The notes beneath the pieces are model-generated. The model searched no databases. It worked only from the letters and a program-made list of their open reading frames with translations, and had not been told where the DNA came from. Below are positions 1-6,154 of a DNA stretch of 6,154 nt, one piece after another; position 1 is the stretch's first letter, and every line of letters starts with the position of its first letter. Where the stretch lies: NCBI GenBank assembly GCA_017553665.1, contig JAFZKM010000181.1, forward strand, positions 1 to 6,154, in the 5' to 3' direction. The translations under genes were made by a program, and so were the position numbers. This stretch comes from Lachnospiraceae bacterium. GTDB taxonomy: Bacteria; Bacillota_A; Clostridia; Lachnospirales; Lachnospiraceae.

Positions 1-39
1 CAGATTGTGCTTTGGAGGCTGGATAAAACGGACGAATAA
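1..39 (+). CDS. Possible C-terminal end of an upstream gene (partial)
   Basis: Frame 1 reads QIVLWRLDKTDE and then TAA at 37-39, which looks like the natural C-terminus of a soluble protein. The rest of the gene would lie before the window. Twelve codons are too few to identify a family, and the other two forward frames are also open for a short distance (to 26 and to 97), so coding is not proven. If it is real, the 5' strand of the folded leader (18-41) overlaps the end of this gene. The alternative is that the whole stretch is untranslated leader of the antiporter gene. Confidence 0.3.
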   Translation, partial: QIVLWRLDKTDE

Positions 40-102
40 ACAAGAGCCGCTTAAGCGGCGATTTCGACGCAGTCGAAAGTTTATGAGTTCGGTTTAGACA
101 GC
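18..102 (+). promoter_or_regulatory. Candidate structured leader RNA with a three-way junction
   Basis: Hand folding gives two perfect adjacent hairpins, 46-59 (GCCGC, loop TTAA, GCGGC) and 62-78 (TTTCGAC, loop GCA, GTCGAAA). An interrupted outer stem encloses both: 18-21 with 99-102, 26-29 with 92-95, 33-36 with 88-91, and 37-41 with 79-83, about 17 pairs. Asymmetric unpaired elements are the internal loop 22-25/96-98, the bulge 30-32 and the bulge 84-87. Neither hairpin is followed by a T-run, so they are not ordinary terminators. The fold ends two bases before a possible GTG start and eleven before the ATG of the cation antiporter, where it could control ribosome access. Leaders of ion transporter genes are often riboswitches, but no known class was recognised from memory. 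Confidence 0.4.
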
Positions 103-112
103 TGTGAATAGT

Positions 113-1585
113 ATGGGTTTATACTGCGGGGTGGCGGGTTTGAACACATTTCTGGCTGATTATCTGAAAGATACGGCTCCGTCGGCACAGGCGATCATTG
201 CGATCGCCATAATGCTGATCACGGGCTTTCTTATGACGCGCCTCGCGAAGAAGTTTCGGCTCCCGAATGTTACCGCATATATCGTCGCAGGTATATTGAT
301 AGGTCCGTTCTGCTTCAATTTTATCCCGGGTTCGATCATAAAGGGCACGGATTTCCTGCCTGACGTAGCGCTCGCGTTCATCGCTTTTTCAACAGGTGAA
401 TTCTTTAAGTTCAGTACATTAAAGAAAAACGGAATAAAGGTCGTGGTGATCACTCTGTTTGAAGCTCTCGCAGCATCTTTGGTCGTTTTTATCCTGACAT
501 TTGTTGTATTGAGACTGGATCTCGCGTTCTCGATCGTTCTGGCCGCGCTGGCGTCCACGACGGCGCCTGCGTCCACTATGATGACGATACACCAGACCGG
601 GGCAAAGGGCGATTTCGTCGACACGCTGCTTCAGGTAGTGGCGCTCGATGATATCGTCGGACTTCTCGCTTATTCCACCGCGATCACGGTTGCGGTGATG
701 TCATATACGGGCGGTTCGTTCTCGTTCGGCGGCATCGCTGCTTCGGTAGGAAAGAATCTCGGAGTTCTGCTTCTTGGCGCTCTGTTCGGAGTGCTCATGA
801 ATTTCTCTGTCGCCAAAAAGACACAGGACAACAGACTTATCGTGGCCATCGCGCTGCTGTTCGCTTTCTGCGGGATCTGCACGCTGGTGGATATCTCACC
901 GCTTCTCGGCTGTATGTCGATGGCGACGGTATATTTTAATCTCTCGGACGATGAGAAACTGTTCATGCAGCTGAATTACTTCAGTCCTCCGCTGCTTCTC
1001 CTTTTCTTTGTACGAAGCGGTATCTCGTTCGATCTCGGAGCGCTGTTCTCGGCATCGGGAAGTATAGGATCGACGCCGCTGATCGTGATCGGAATCCTGT
1101 ACTTTGTAGTCAGGATCCTCGGTAAGTATCTGGGAGCCTGGATCGGATGCCTGGTCACCGGCAAGGAAACGAAGACCAGGGATTACCTCGGATTCGCGCT
1201 GGTACCCCAGGCAGGCGTGGCTATCGGTCTCGTGGCTTTGGGAGCGCGTACGATAGGAGGCGCGGAAGGAGAAGCGCTTCAGACCATCATTCTGGCATCG
1301 AGCGTACTGTATGAGCTGATCGGACCGGCGCTCGCGAAGATGTCGCTGCATCTGTCGGGCTCATATTCGGACAAACTTGAGGATGTGGTAACAGTCGAGG
1401 AGAAGACTCCGACCGGAGAAAAGAAGAGCAGTCTCGAGCTTCTGATCGAACGTATCGAAAAGATACAGGAGGAAATTCCCGAGCACGAGATCAATATGAA
1501 CGAAGAAGCGTTTACCGAGGCTGCGGAAAGCTATTATGAGAACATGATGCAGCCGAGATTCAAAAGAAAAGCACGCAGGAGATAA
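113..1585 (+). CDS. CPA2-family cation/proton antiporter
   Basis: This integral membrane protein probably exchanges Na+ or K+ for protons across the cytoplasmic membrane. Numbered from the ATG at 113 (490 aa), about 11-13 hydrophobic segments fill residues 25-415. Family landmarks, in order, are AGILIGPF (59-66), FSTGEFFKF (92-100, the position of the usual GLEF motif), the broken-helix motif STTAPAST (148-155), the ion-binding pair D179-D180 in VVALDDIVGLL, and FFVRSGISFDL (298-308). The Asp-Asp pair fits electrogenic CPA2 members such as NapA or GerN. There is no RCK/TrkA_N domain as in KefB/KefC; instead residues from about 417 form a charged tail with a probable coiled helix and a basic end (FKRKARRR). 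The start is uncertain. GTG 104 and ATG 113 lack a clear Shine-Dalgarno; TTG 140 has the weak GGTGG 5 bases upstream and would give 481 aa. ATG 113 is chosen for its codon. The mgtC-like gene follows after 56 bases with no terminator, so cotranscription is likely. The exact ion cannot be read from the sequence. Confidence 0.85.
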   Translation: MGLYCGVAGLNTFLADYLKDTAPSAQAIIAIAIMLITGFLMTRLAKKFRLPNVTAYIVAGILIGPFCFNFIPGSIIKGTDFLPDVALAFIAFSTGEFFKFSTLKKNGIKVVVITLFEALAASLVVFILTFVVLRLDLAFSIVLAALASTTAPASTMMTIHQTGAKGDFVDTLLQVVALDDIVGLLAYSTAITVAVMSYTGGSFSFGGIAASVGKNLGVLLLGALFGVLMNFSVAKKTQDNRLIVAIALLFAFCGICTLVDISPLLGCMSMATVYFNLSDDEKLFMQLNYFSPPLLLLFFVRSGISFDLGALFSASGSIGSTPLIVIGILYFVVRILGKYLGAWIGCLVTGKETKTRDYLGFALVPQAGVAIGLVALGARTIGGAEGEALQTIILASSVLYELIGPALAKMSLHLSGSYSDKLEDVVTVEEKTPTGEKKSSLELLIERIEKIQEEIPEHEINMNEEAFTEAAESYYENMMQPRFKRKARRR

Positions 1586-1641
1586 CTGTAGAATAGTGTA
1601 TTTATGCAGGATTGTGAATTATTAAAAGGAGATTTAATTTT

Positions 1642-2361
1642 ATGAACGCATGGGATCCTTTGGCAAATTTACTGGGTGAATGGTCTGTCGGAGTAGGTAC
1701 CGGAGCGGTGTTGTTCCGTTTTTTTCTGAGCCTTGTGCTCTCTGCGATCGTAGGATGGGAGCGTTCGTCGATGAGGCATTCGGCAGGACTGAGAACCTTC
1801 ATGCTCATATCGCTCGCTGGTACGCTGGTCATGATCATTGACCAGTATATCGCCCGACAGAATCCCGGCCACGTATTCATTGTTTCGGGAGCGGCGGTCA
1901 TAGCGATATCCGTTATAAGTATCAATTCGATCCTGTTCTCTTCGAGAAACCAGATCAAGGGGCTCACGACCTCGGTAGGTCTCTGGACCTGGGGCCTTGT
2001 GGGGCTGCTGATCGGTGCCGGCTATTACACGATCGCTCTCGTGTCTTTCGCTACACTGTTCATTGAGCTTATGTGGTTCCCTTCGATGGAGAGATATTTA
2101 AAGAACAGATCAAATCACTTTGAGATCCATCTCGAGCTGAAGAACAGCACATTCCTTCAGGACTTCGTTACCACGATCAGAAAGCTCGGACTTACGATCG
2201 ATGATATCGAGCTGAACCCCGCCTATTCGGGTTCGGGTCTATCGGTTTATTCCGTAGCGATCTCAATATCGAGCGCGGAGCTTAAGAAGTACAAGACTCA
2301 CGCCGAGATAATCGAAGCTCTGAGGACTCTCGAATATGTATATCATATCGAGGAGATCTGA
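1642..2361 (+). CDS. MgtC/SapB-family membrane protein with C-terminal ACT-like domain
   Basis: This 239-aa protein has about five membrane segments (roughly 22-40, 52-70, 77-99, 107-127 and 130-148) and a soluble C-terminal domain (about 157-239) with an alternating strand/helix pattern like the ACT-type domain of MgtC. The family is recognised from WERSSMRHSAGLRT (39-52; E40-R41 and AGLRT are the conserved parts) and from IKGLTTSVGLW followed by GLLIGAGYY (105-129). MgtC proteins are linked to growth at low magnesium and, in Salmonella, to inhibition of the F-type ATP synthase; none of this is shown here. The usual glycine motif GIGFLGAG is replaced by AISVISIN at 88-95, so this is a divergent member and possibly a functional variant. 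The start is clear: AAAGGAGA (1625-1632) lies 9 bases before ATG. The gene sits behind the antiporter in the same probable operon, and an intrinsic terminator follows 67 bases after its stop. Confidence 0.85.
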   Translation: MNAWDPLANLLGEWSVGVGTGAVLFRFFLSLVLSAIVGWERSSMRHSAGLRTFMLISLAGTLVMIIDQYIARQNPGHVFIVSGAAVIAISVISINSILFSSRNQIKGLTTSVGLWTWGLVGLLIGAGYYTIALVSFATLFIELMWFPSMERYLKNRSNHFEIHLELKNSTFLQDFVTTIRKLGLTIDDIELNPAYSGSGLSVYSVAISISSAELKKYKTHAEIIEALRTLEYVYHIEEI

Positions 2362-2370
2362 AGAATTCTC

Positions 2371-2392
2371 AAAGTGACTGAATTGTCACTTT
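2371..2392. promoter_or_regulatory. Perfect inverted repeat, candidate operator
   Basis: AAAGTGAC and GTCACTTT form an exact 8-base inverted repeat around a 6-base centre (TGAATT). The inner part reads TGAC-N6-GTCA, close in layout to the site TNACA-N4-TGTAA recalled for BceR-like response regulators that control ABC transporter operons. A related TTGTC half-site recurs 18 bases further on (2383 and 2401). The site lies about 100 bases before the ABC gene, whose operon encodes an OmpR-type regulator, so self-regulation is a reasonable inference. It could also simply be an RNA hairpin at the end of the mgtC-like transcript; no T-tract follows, so it is not itself a terminator. Confidence 0.45.
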
Positions 2393-2400
2393 CGAGTCAT

Positions 2401-2427
2401 TTGTCTGTAAGAATAGCATGATAACAT
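2401..2427 (+). promoter_or_regulatory. Possible extended -10 promoter for the ABC operon
   Basis: TTGTCT (2401-2406) resembles a -35 box. After a 15-base spacer, TAACAT (2422-2427) resembles a -10 box and is preceded by TG one base upstream (2419-2420), the extended -10 arrangement, which would offset the short spacer. Transcription would start near 2433-2435. Each hexamer matches the consensus only in part, so the call is tentative. The 35 bases between the terminator and the ABC gene hold no better candidate. Confidence 0.35.
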
Positions 2428-2428
2428 T

Positions 2429-2460
2429 AAAGCGTCAGGGAGATATCCCCGGCGCTTTTT
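2429..2460 (+). terminator. Rho-independent terminator after the mgtC-like gene
   Basis: AAAGCGTC (2429-2436) pairs with GGCGCTTT (2451-2458) through eight pairs, one of them G-U. After one unpaired A, GGG (2438-2440) pairs with CCC (2448-2450) around a 7-base loop. A run of five T (2456-2460) follows, its first part shared with the stem. It closes the antiporter/mgtC operon and separates it from the ABC operon beginning 36 bases later. It may overlap the start of transcription of the next operon. Confidence 0.8.
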
Positions 2461-2495
2461 AAATTCAGATTTAACAATCATGGGAGGATTAAAAG

Positions 2496-3182
2496 ATGGA
2501 AATATTGAGAGTTGAGGGGCTTACCAAGACTTACGGTTCGGGGGACACCGAAGTTAAGGCGCTCGATGATGTGAGTTTCAGCGTGGAGAAAGGCGAGTTC
2601 GTTTCGATCATCGGACCTTCGGGCAGCGGCAAATCCACGCTGCTCCATATCCTCGGCGGTGTGGACAAGCCCACTTCGGGAAAGGTCTTTATTGACGGAA
2701 CGGACCTGCACAGCCTCAGCGAGGACAAGCTTGCGATCTTCAGGAGAAGGCATATCGGCCTCGTGTATCAGTTCTATAATCTGGTACCCGTGCTCAATGT
2801 TGCCGAGAACATCGCTCTTCCTCACCTGCTTGACGGAAGAGAGACCGATGAGGAAAGACTTGACAGCGTTATCGAGTATCTGGGCCTTACCGACCGCAGG
2901 ATGAACCTGCCTAACCAGCTTTCGGGCGGACAGCAGCAGAGAGTATCGATCGGACGCGCGCTTTACAGCCATCCTGCGATACTTCTTGCAGATGAGCCTA
3001 CCGGTAACCTCGACAGAAAAATGGGAGAGCAGATCATACAGCTTCTCAAGGATTCGAACAGACAGCAGATGCAGACATTGATCCTGATCACGCATGATGA
3101 GGGGCTCGCGATGCAGGCTGACAGGGTGATCGGCATCGTCGACGGCAAGATCGTAAGGAACAAGACCGTCAGGAGGATCTGA
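2496..3182 (+). CDS. ABC transporter ATPase, MacB/LolD/BceA class
   Basis: This 228-aa cytoplasmic ATPase powers the FtsX-like permease encoded next to it. All nucleotide-binding motifs are intact: Walker A GPSGSGKST (40-48), Q-loop Q92 in LVYQFYNLVP, ABC signature LSGGQQQR (142-149), Walker B ILLADEP with catalytic E167, D-loop NLD (171-173) and switch H200. The sequence around the Q-loop and the TGNLD element are typical of the class that works with FtsX-like permeases in mechanotransmission, lipoprotein release or peptide resistance rather than with classical import. GGGAGG (2482-2487), 8 bases before ATG, fixes the start. The last codons carry AGGAGG (3171-3176), which serves as the ribosome binding site of the permease gene only two bases after the stop, so the two are translated together. 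The subfamily and the substrate are not determined. Confidence 0.95.
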   Translation: MEILRVEGLTKTYGSGDTEVKALDDVSFSVEKGEFVSIIGPSGSGKSTLLHILGGVDKPTSGKVFIDGTDLHSLSEDKLAIFRRRHIGLVYQFYNLVPVLNVAENIALPHLLDGRETDEERLDSVIEYLGLTDRRMNLPNQLSGGQQQRVSIGRALYSHPAILLADEPTGNLDRKMGEQIIQLLKDSNRQQMQTLILITHDEGLAMQADRVIGIVDGKIVRNKTVRRI

Positions 3183-3184
3183 AG

Positions 3185-6040
3185 ATGAACAACAAGAAGA
3201 TAGTTTTTAAGGTTACACGCGCATATATGAAGAAAAACCGCAAGCGCACGGTCATAACCTTCCTCGGTATCCTGCTGATGGTAATGATGATGACTGCGGT
3301 GTTTGTGGGCAAGGATACGTTCATGGATTACATGATAGATATCATCTCGCTGCAGAAGGGCAGCTGGCATATCCAGGTGTACGATGTTGACAGGGAACAG
3401 GCGGAAGAGATAGCCGCGCTGAAAAGCGTGGAGGAGCTCGAGGTTTCAAGAGCATACGGATATACTGAATTCGCAAAGAGCGCGAAGCCCGAGACCACTC
3501 CTTTCCTTGAGGTCAAGTCTTATTCGGGTGACATCTTCAAATGGATGAACATTAATGTGATCGAGGGCAGATATCCCGAGAACGGCAATGAGATCCTGAT
3601 CAGCAAAAGAGTGATAGATGACGGAAGTGATATCAAGATCGGAGATACGATCGAAGCGGACTTCTTTGAAAGATATATTCATGCGTTCGGAGAAGAAGGC
3701 ACCGGAGAGATGGTATTTCCGTTCCAGAATATGTTTACCGTGCCTCACGGGCAGACTTTGAAGGCTCCCGCTCATTTTCCTTATTACGGAAATGATAAGC
3801 AGATGGAAGAAGTTCATGAGTACAGCGGCTATAAGTGCACTTATACGGTAGTCGGCATTATGGAGCCTCCGTATTTCGAATATGCGGGCGCGGCCGGATA
3901 TGTTGCTATATGCGGCGGAACAAATGAGATCGCGGAGGGTGAGATCGTCAATGTGGTCGGAAAGGTCGACCTTAATAACAGGGGAGAGTCGATCGTCAGC
4001 AGCCTGATCAGGATCACGGGAGGCGGCACGAACTGGACCGTCAATGATTACATCCTCACATTTGCGGGCAAGGGCAGCGACGGCACGTTCAACAGTGTTG
4101 CGATATTCTTCCAGGCGTTCTTCATGATACTGATCGTGGCCGCTTCTGCAGTGCTCATTTACAATGTTTTCAATATTTCTTTCAGGGAAAGAGCGGGATA
4201 TCTCGGACTGCTCTCATCTGTAGGCGCTACGGGCTCGCAGAAGCGCTGGAGCGTATATTATGAGATATTCCTGATCCTTGCGGCCGCGCTGCCGCTGGGT
4301 ATCATCGCGGGTCTCGGCCTCGTCTGGGGCGGCATGACGCTGCTGGTTCCCCATGTGAAGGATCTTATGGAAGTTGTCAATTACAGTGCGCCGATGACCA
4401 ATGTGGGAGCGGTATCCTTCAGGATCATCGTAAATCCGCTGAACATCCTGATGATCGTATTTTTCTCGATCTTTGCGGTATGGGTATCCGCACTGATCCC
4501 TGCAAGAAGGATCGGCAAGACGGGGGCGATCAGCAGCATCAGGGGCAACGAGAGCACTGTAAGCGGGAAATACAGGCAGAACCGCCTGATCCGCGCCTTC
4601 TCTGAAAGAATGCTGAAGAAGGGGCAGTGCCTGAACCTTCTTTCGGACGCTTCGGTTCAGCGCAGCAGATTCTTAAGCCGCGGCATCATCAGGAGCATGG
4701 TGATATTTGTTTCGCTGACTCTCATTGTTGCCTTCGGAGTAAGGACCGTAACGGATATCATCGATAAAAAGGCAAGCAGCAGCTCCTACTCGCTCGGAAA
4801 GGATTTTGAGGGTTACGAGTACGCGCTAGTTACTTCCGATGGCGAAAAGTATATGAATCTGAAGGAATACCTGATCGATTCCGATGATGTGACCGGATAC
4901 AAGGAGACCAACGTGGTCGCGGGCCTGAATATCCGAAGAGAGTTCCTGTCGGATGATTATATTGACAATGTGAAACAGCTGATCGCGCGTATCAGGCCGG
5001 AGGGAATTTCCGCAGAAGAGGAAAAGTATATTTACGGCGAGGACATGACTGCCTCGATGTGGATGATCATCCTGTCGGATGAGGAATATCTGGAACTTGC
5101 GAAGAAGTCCGGCGCGGATATGGCGATAGTTTCGGGCACGGAGAATCCTTCGGTTCTGGTCTATGACACAGCCAGCGTTGTATCGGATGATTACAGATTT
5201 GCGTTCAGGGAAAACAGGCCGATGGATTACGCGATGTACCGTTTTAAAGATCCGCTGAAGGCGGGTAAGGGAGATACGTTTGAGATAGACAGCGCAAGGC
5301 ACGATCCCGAAAACGCGGCTGACTATTCGGGCAAAGCAGTGGTCGCAGGGTATATTAACGAGTCACAGCTCAGCAGCCTTTATAAGGTGGACGATTCGGA
5401 GCTCTGGGCTGTAACGACCATGTCAAACGCGTTCAGGCTGCTGAATGTCGAAGATGAGATAGAACTGTGCGATTATTATATGTATTTCCCGTTAATGGAG
5501 TTCAATGTTGTGTCGGACAACTGCGAGGCAATGCAGATGCTCGAAATAAACAGCACGGAGAATGAACGGAACTATGTACGCGCATCTCTTCTGTTCGGCC
5601 TGGGCGGCTATATGGAGGCGATCGCGTCGATCCTGAAGATCGTTGCCGTATGCTTTGTTATCCTTATCATGGCGATCTGCACGCTGAACCTGTATAATTC
5701 GGTAATGGGAAGAAGCATCGAAAGACGCGGCGAGATGGCAGTCCTTAAGTCTGTCGGAATGACCGATCCGCAGATGAACAAAATGCTTCATCTGGAAAAC
5801 GCTAAGCTCTTCCTGCGTTCGATCGGCTGGTCGGCGCTCATCAGCGCGGTGTTTGTATACTTCCTGCACAGAATGGCTGAAAATATGATCGGAAGGATGA
5901 CATTCAGCTTCCCTTATGTAATAATATTAGGTGTATGTGTACTTGAGGTCGTACTGCTTACGGTAATGACGATGGTATGCTACGGAAGAGACAGAACGAG
6001 CCTGATGGAAAGGATCAGAGATGAGAGTATTTCTGGTTGA
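3185..6040 (+). CDS. FtsX-like ABC transporter permease with two large extracytoplasmic domains
   Basis: This 951-aa membrane protein is the partner of the ATPase before it. It has eight likely membrane segments in two halves of 1+3: about 22-42, 307-331, 357-388 and 415-440, then 499-521, 815-838, 875-895 and 908-933. Each half carries an FtsX domain with the usual cytoplasmic coupling sequence, FRERAGYLGLLSSVGATGSQ (333-352) and IERRGEMAVLKSVGMTDPQ (845-863). Two long loops, about 43-306 and 522-814, probably lie outside the membrane. The first contains C218 and C243, the second C762 and C780, possible disulfide pairs. BceB-type permeases have ten segments and a single large loop of about 200 residues, so this is a different type, closer to a doubled MacB/LolC unit. 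Transport or sensing of a peptide or envelope component is likely by family but not shown. The start is set by AGGAGG 8 bases upstream. The 3' end overlaps the response regulator gene by 20 bases, indicating coupled expression. Confidence 0.93.
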   Translation: MNNKKIVFKVTRAYMKKNRKRTVITFLGILLMVMMMTAVFVGKDTFMDYMIDIISLQKGSWHIQVYDVDREQAEEIAALKSVEELEVSRAYGYTEFAKSAKPETTPFLEVKSYSGDIFKWMNINVIEGRYPENGNEILISKRVIDDGSDIKIGDTIEADFFERYIHAFGEEGTGEMVFPFQNMFTVPHGQTLKAPAHFPYYGNDKQMEEVHEYSGYKCTYTVVGIMEPPYFEYAGAAGYVAICGGTNEIAEGEIVNVVGKVDLNNRGESIVSSLIRITGGGTNWTVNDYILTFAGKGSDGTFNSVAIFFQAFFMILIVAASAVLIYNVFNISFRERAGYLGLLSSVGATGSQKRWSVYYEIFLILAAALPLGIIAGLGLVWGGMTLLVPHVKDLMEVVNYSAPMTNVGAVSFRIIVNPLNILMIVFFSIFAVWVSALIPARRIGKTGAISSIRGNESTVSGKYRQNRLIRAFSERMLKKGQCLNLLSDASVQRSRFLSRGIIRSMVIFVSLTLIVAFGVRTVTDIIDKKASSSSYSLGKDFEGYEYALVTSDGEKYMNLKEYLIDSDDVTGYKETNVVAGLNIRREFLSDDYIDNVKQLIARIRPEGISAEEEKYIYGEDMTASMWMIILSDEEYLELAKKSGADMAIVSGTENPSVLVYDTASVVSDDYRFAFRENRPMDYAMYRFKDPLKAGKGDTFEIDSARHDPENAADYSGKAVVAGYINESQLSSLYKVDDSELWAVTTMSNAFRLLNVEDEIELCDYYMYFPLMEFNVVSDNCEAMQMLEINSTENERNYVRASLLFGLGGYMEAIASILKIVAVCFVILIMAICTLNLYNSVMGRSIERRGEMAVLKSVGMTDPQMNKMLHLENAKLFLRSIGWSALISAVFVYFLHRMAENMIGRMTFSFPYVIILGVCVLEVVLLTVMTMVCYGRDRTSLMERIRDESISG

Positions 6041-6154
6041 GGATGATCCGATAATCATAGAAGGTCTGAAGATCGCGCTGACTCAGGAGGGCTTTGAGGT
6101 AGAAGCCTCGATGAGCATGAATGAAGCGCTTGAAAAGATCGGTTCAGAGGCACA
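6021..6154 (+). CDS. Response regulator receiver domain, N-terminal part (probably OmpR/PhoB type)
   Basis: Only the first 44 codons are in the window. They read MRVFLVEDDPIIIEGL and continue with a first helix and a second strand (EGFEVEAS, 23-30), the classic start of a CheY-like receiver domain. E7, D8 and D9 supply the acidic pocket; the phosphorylated Asp, expected near residue 50, and the DNA-binding domain are beyond the end. The OmpR/PhoB class is inferred from the ABC transporter context, not seen. The gene starts inside the end of the permease gene (20-base overlap, different frame) with AAAGGA at 6009-6014, 6 bases before ATG, so it is translationally coupled. A sensor kinase gene probably follows. 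The regulator is a good candidate to bind the inverted repeat at 2371-2392 and control its own operon. Confidence 0.9.
   Translation, partial: MRVFLVEDDPIIIEGLKIALTQEGFEVEASMSMNEALEKIGSEA

Noticed and set aside
2..97. Frame 2 stretch ending in TAG at 95-97 as a C-terminus rich in basic residues
   Set aside because: The palindromic hairpins explain its odd composition (LKRRFRRSRKF) better than coding does; no family is recognisable.
200..207. GCGATCGC octamer, resembling the cyanobacterial HIP1 repeat
   Set aside because: I noticed only this occurrence; GATC-rich words here follow from frequent Ile ATC and Asp GAT codons, and nothing else points to cyanobacteria.
160..624. Long open frame on the minus strand inside the antiporter gene, with similar ones at 2478-3095, 4826-5302 and 5492-5869
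   Set aside because: They are mirror frames of clearly recognised + strand genes, their products show no family motif, and no ribosome binding site or operon logic supports them.
896..1351. Open frame on the + strand in another frame within the antiporter gene
   Set aside because: The product is a low-complexity, Arg/Ser/Gln-rich shadow of the antiporter reading frame, with no start signal.
2371..2392. Inverted repeat as a second intrinsic terminator
   Set aside because: Its stem is AT-rich and the bases after it (CGAGTCAT) contain no T-run; the real terminator is at 2429-2460.
2496..6040. Classical BceAB bacitracin-resistance transporter
   Set aside because: The permease has eight predicted segments and two large external domains rather than ten segments with one, so a specific BceAB assignment and a gene symbol are not justified.

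Overview
The window comes from a bacterium, most likely a member of the Clostridia (Bacillota; a Lachnospiraceae- or Ruminococcaceae-like gut or rumen anaerobe). This placement is inferred from strong AGGAGG-type ribosome binding sites, roughly balanced G+C by eye, mixed use of AGA/AGG and CGC/CGT arginine codons, and a typical Firmicutes module of ABC ATPase, FtsX-like permease and OmpR-type response regulator. All recognisable genes lie on the + strand and are tightly packed. No tRNA, rRNA, CRISPR array or mobile element is visible.

Region 1 (1-2361) is an ion-homeostasis operon. A short leader (about 18-102) can fold into a three-way junction: two perfect hairpins side by side, enclosed by a long interrupted stem. 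It ends directly in front of a CPA2-type cation/proton antiporter gene (113-1585). After 56 bases without a terminator comes an MgtC/SapB-family membrane protein gene (1642-2361). A strong intrinsic terminator (2429-2460) closes the operon. The two products probably act together at the cytoplasmic membrane in monovalent cation, pH or magnesium-related homeostasis, but the ion is not determined by the sequence.

Region 2 (2362-2495) is a 134-base regulatory gap. It holds a perfect inverted repeat, a possible extended -10 promoter, the terminator and the ribosome binding site of the next gene. The predicted transcription start falls inside the 5' arm of the terminator hairpin. The terminator could therefore stop readthrough from the first operon without stopping local transcripts.

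Region 3 (2496 to the window end) is a second operon: an ABC ATPase of the MacB/LolD/BceA class, a 951-residue FtsX-like permease with two large extracytoplasmic domains, and the first 44 codons of a response regulator that overlaps the permease by 20 bases. A histidine kinase gene probably follows outside the window. This looks like a self-regulated envelope-stress or peptide-responsive transport module; its substrate is unknown. The points most worth a second look are the structured leader RNA, the loss of the family glycine motif in the MgtC-like protein, and the regulatory layout of the gap.
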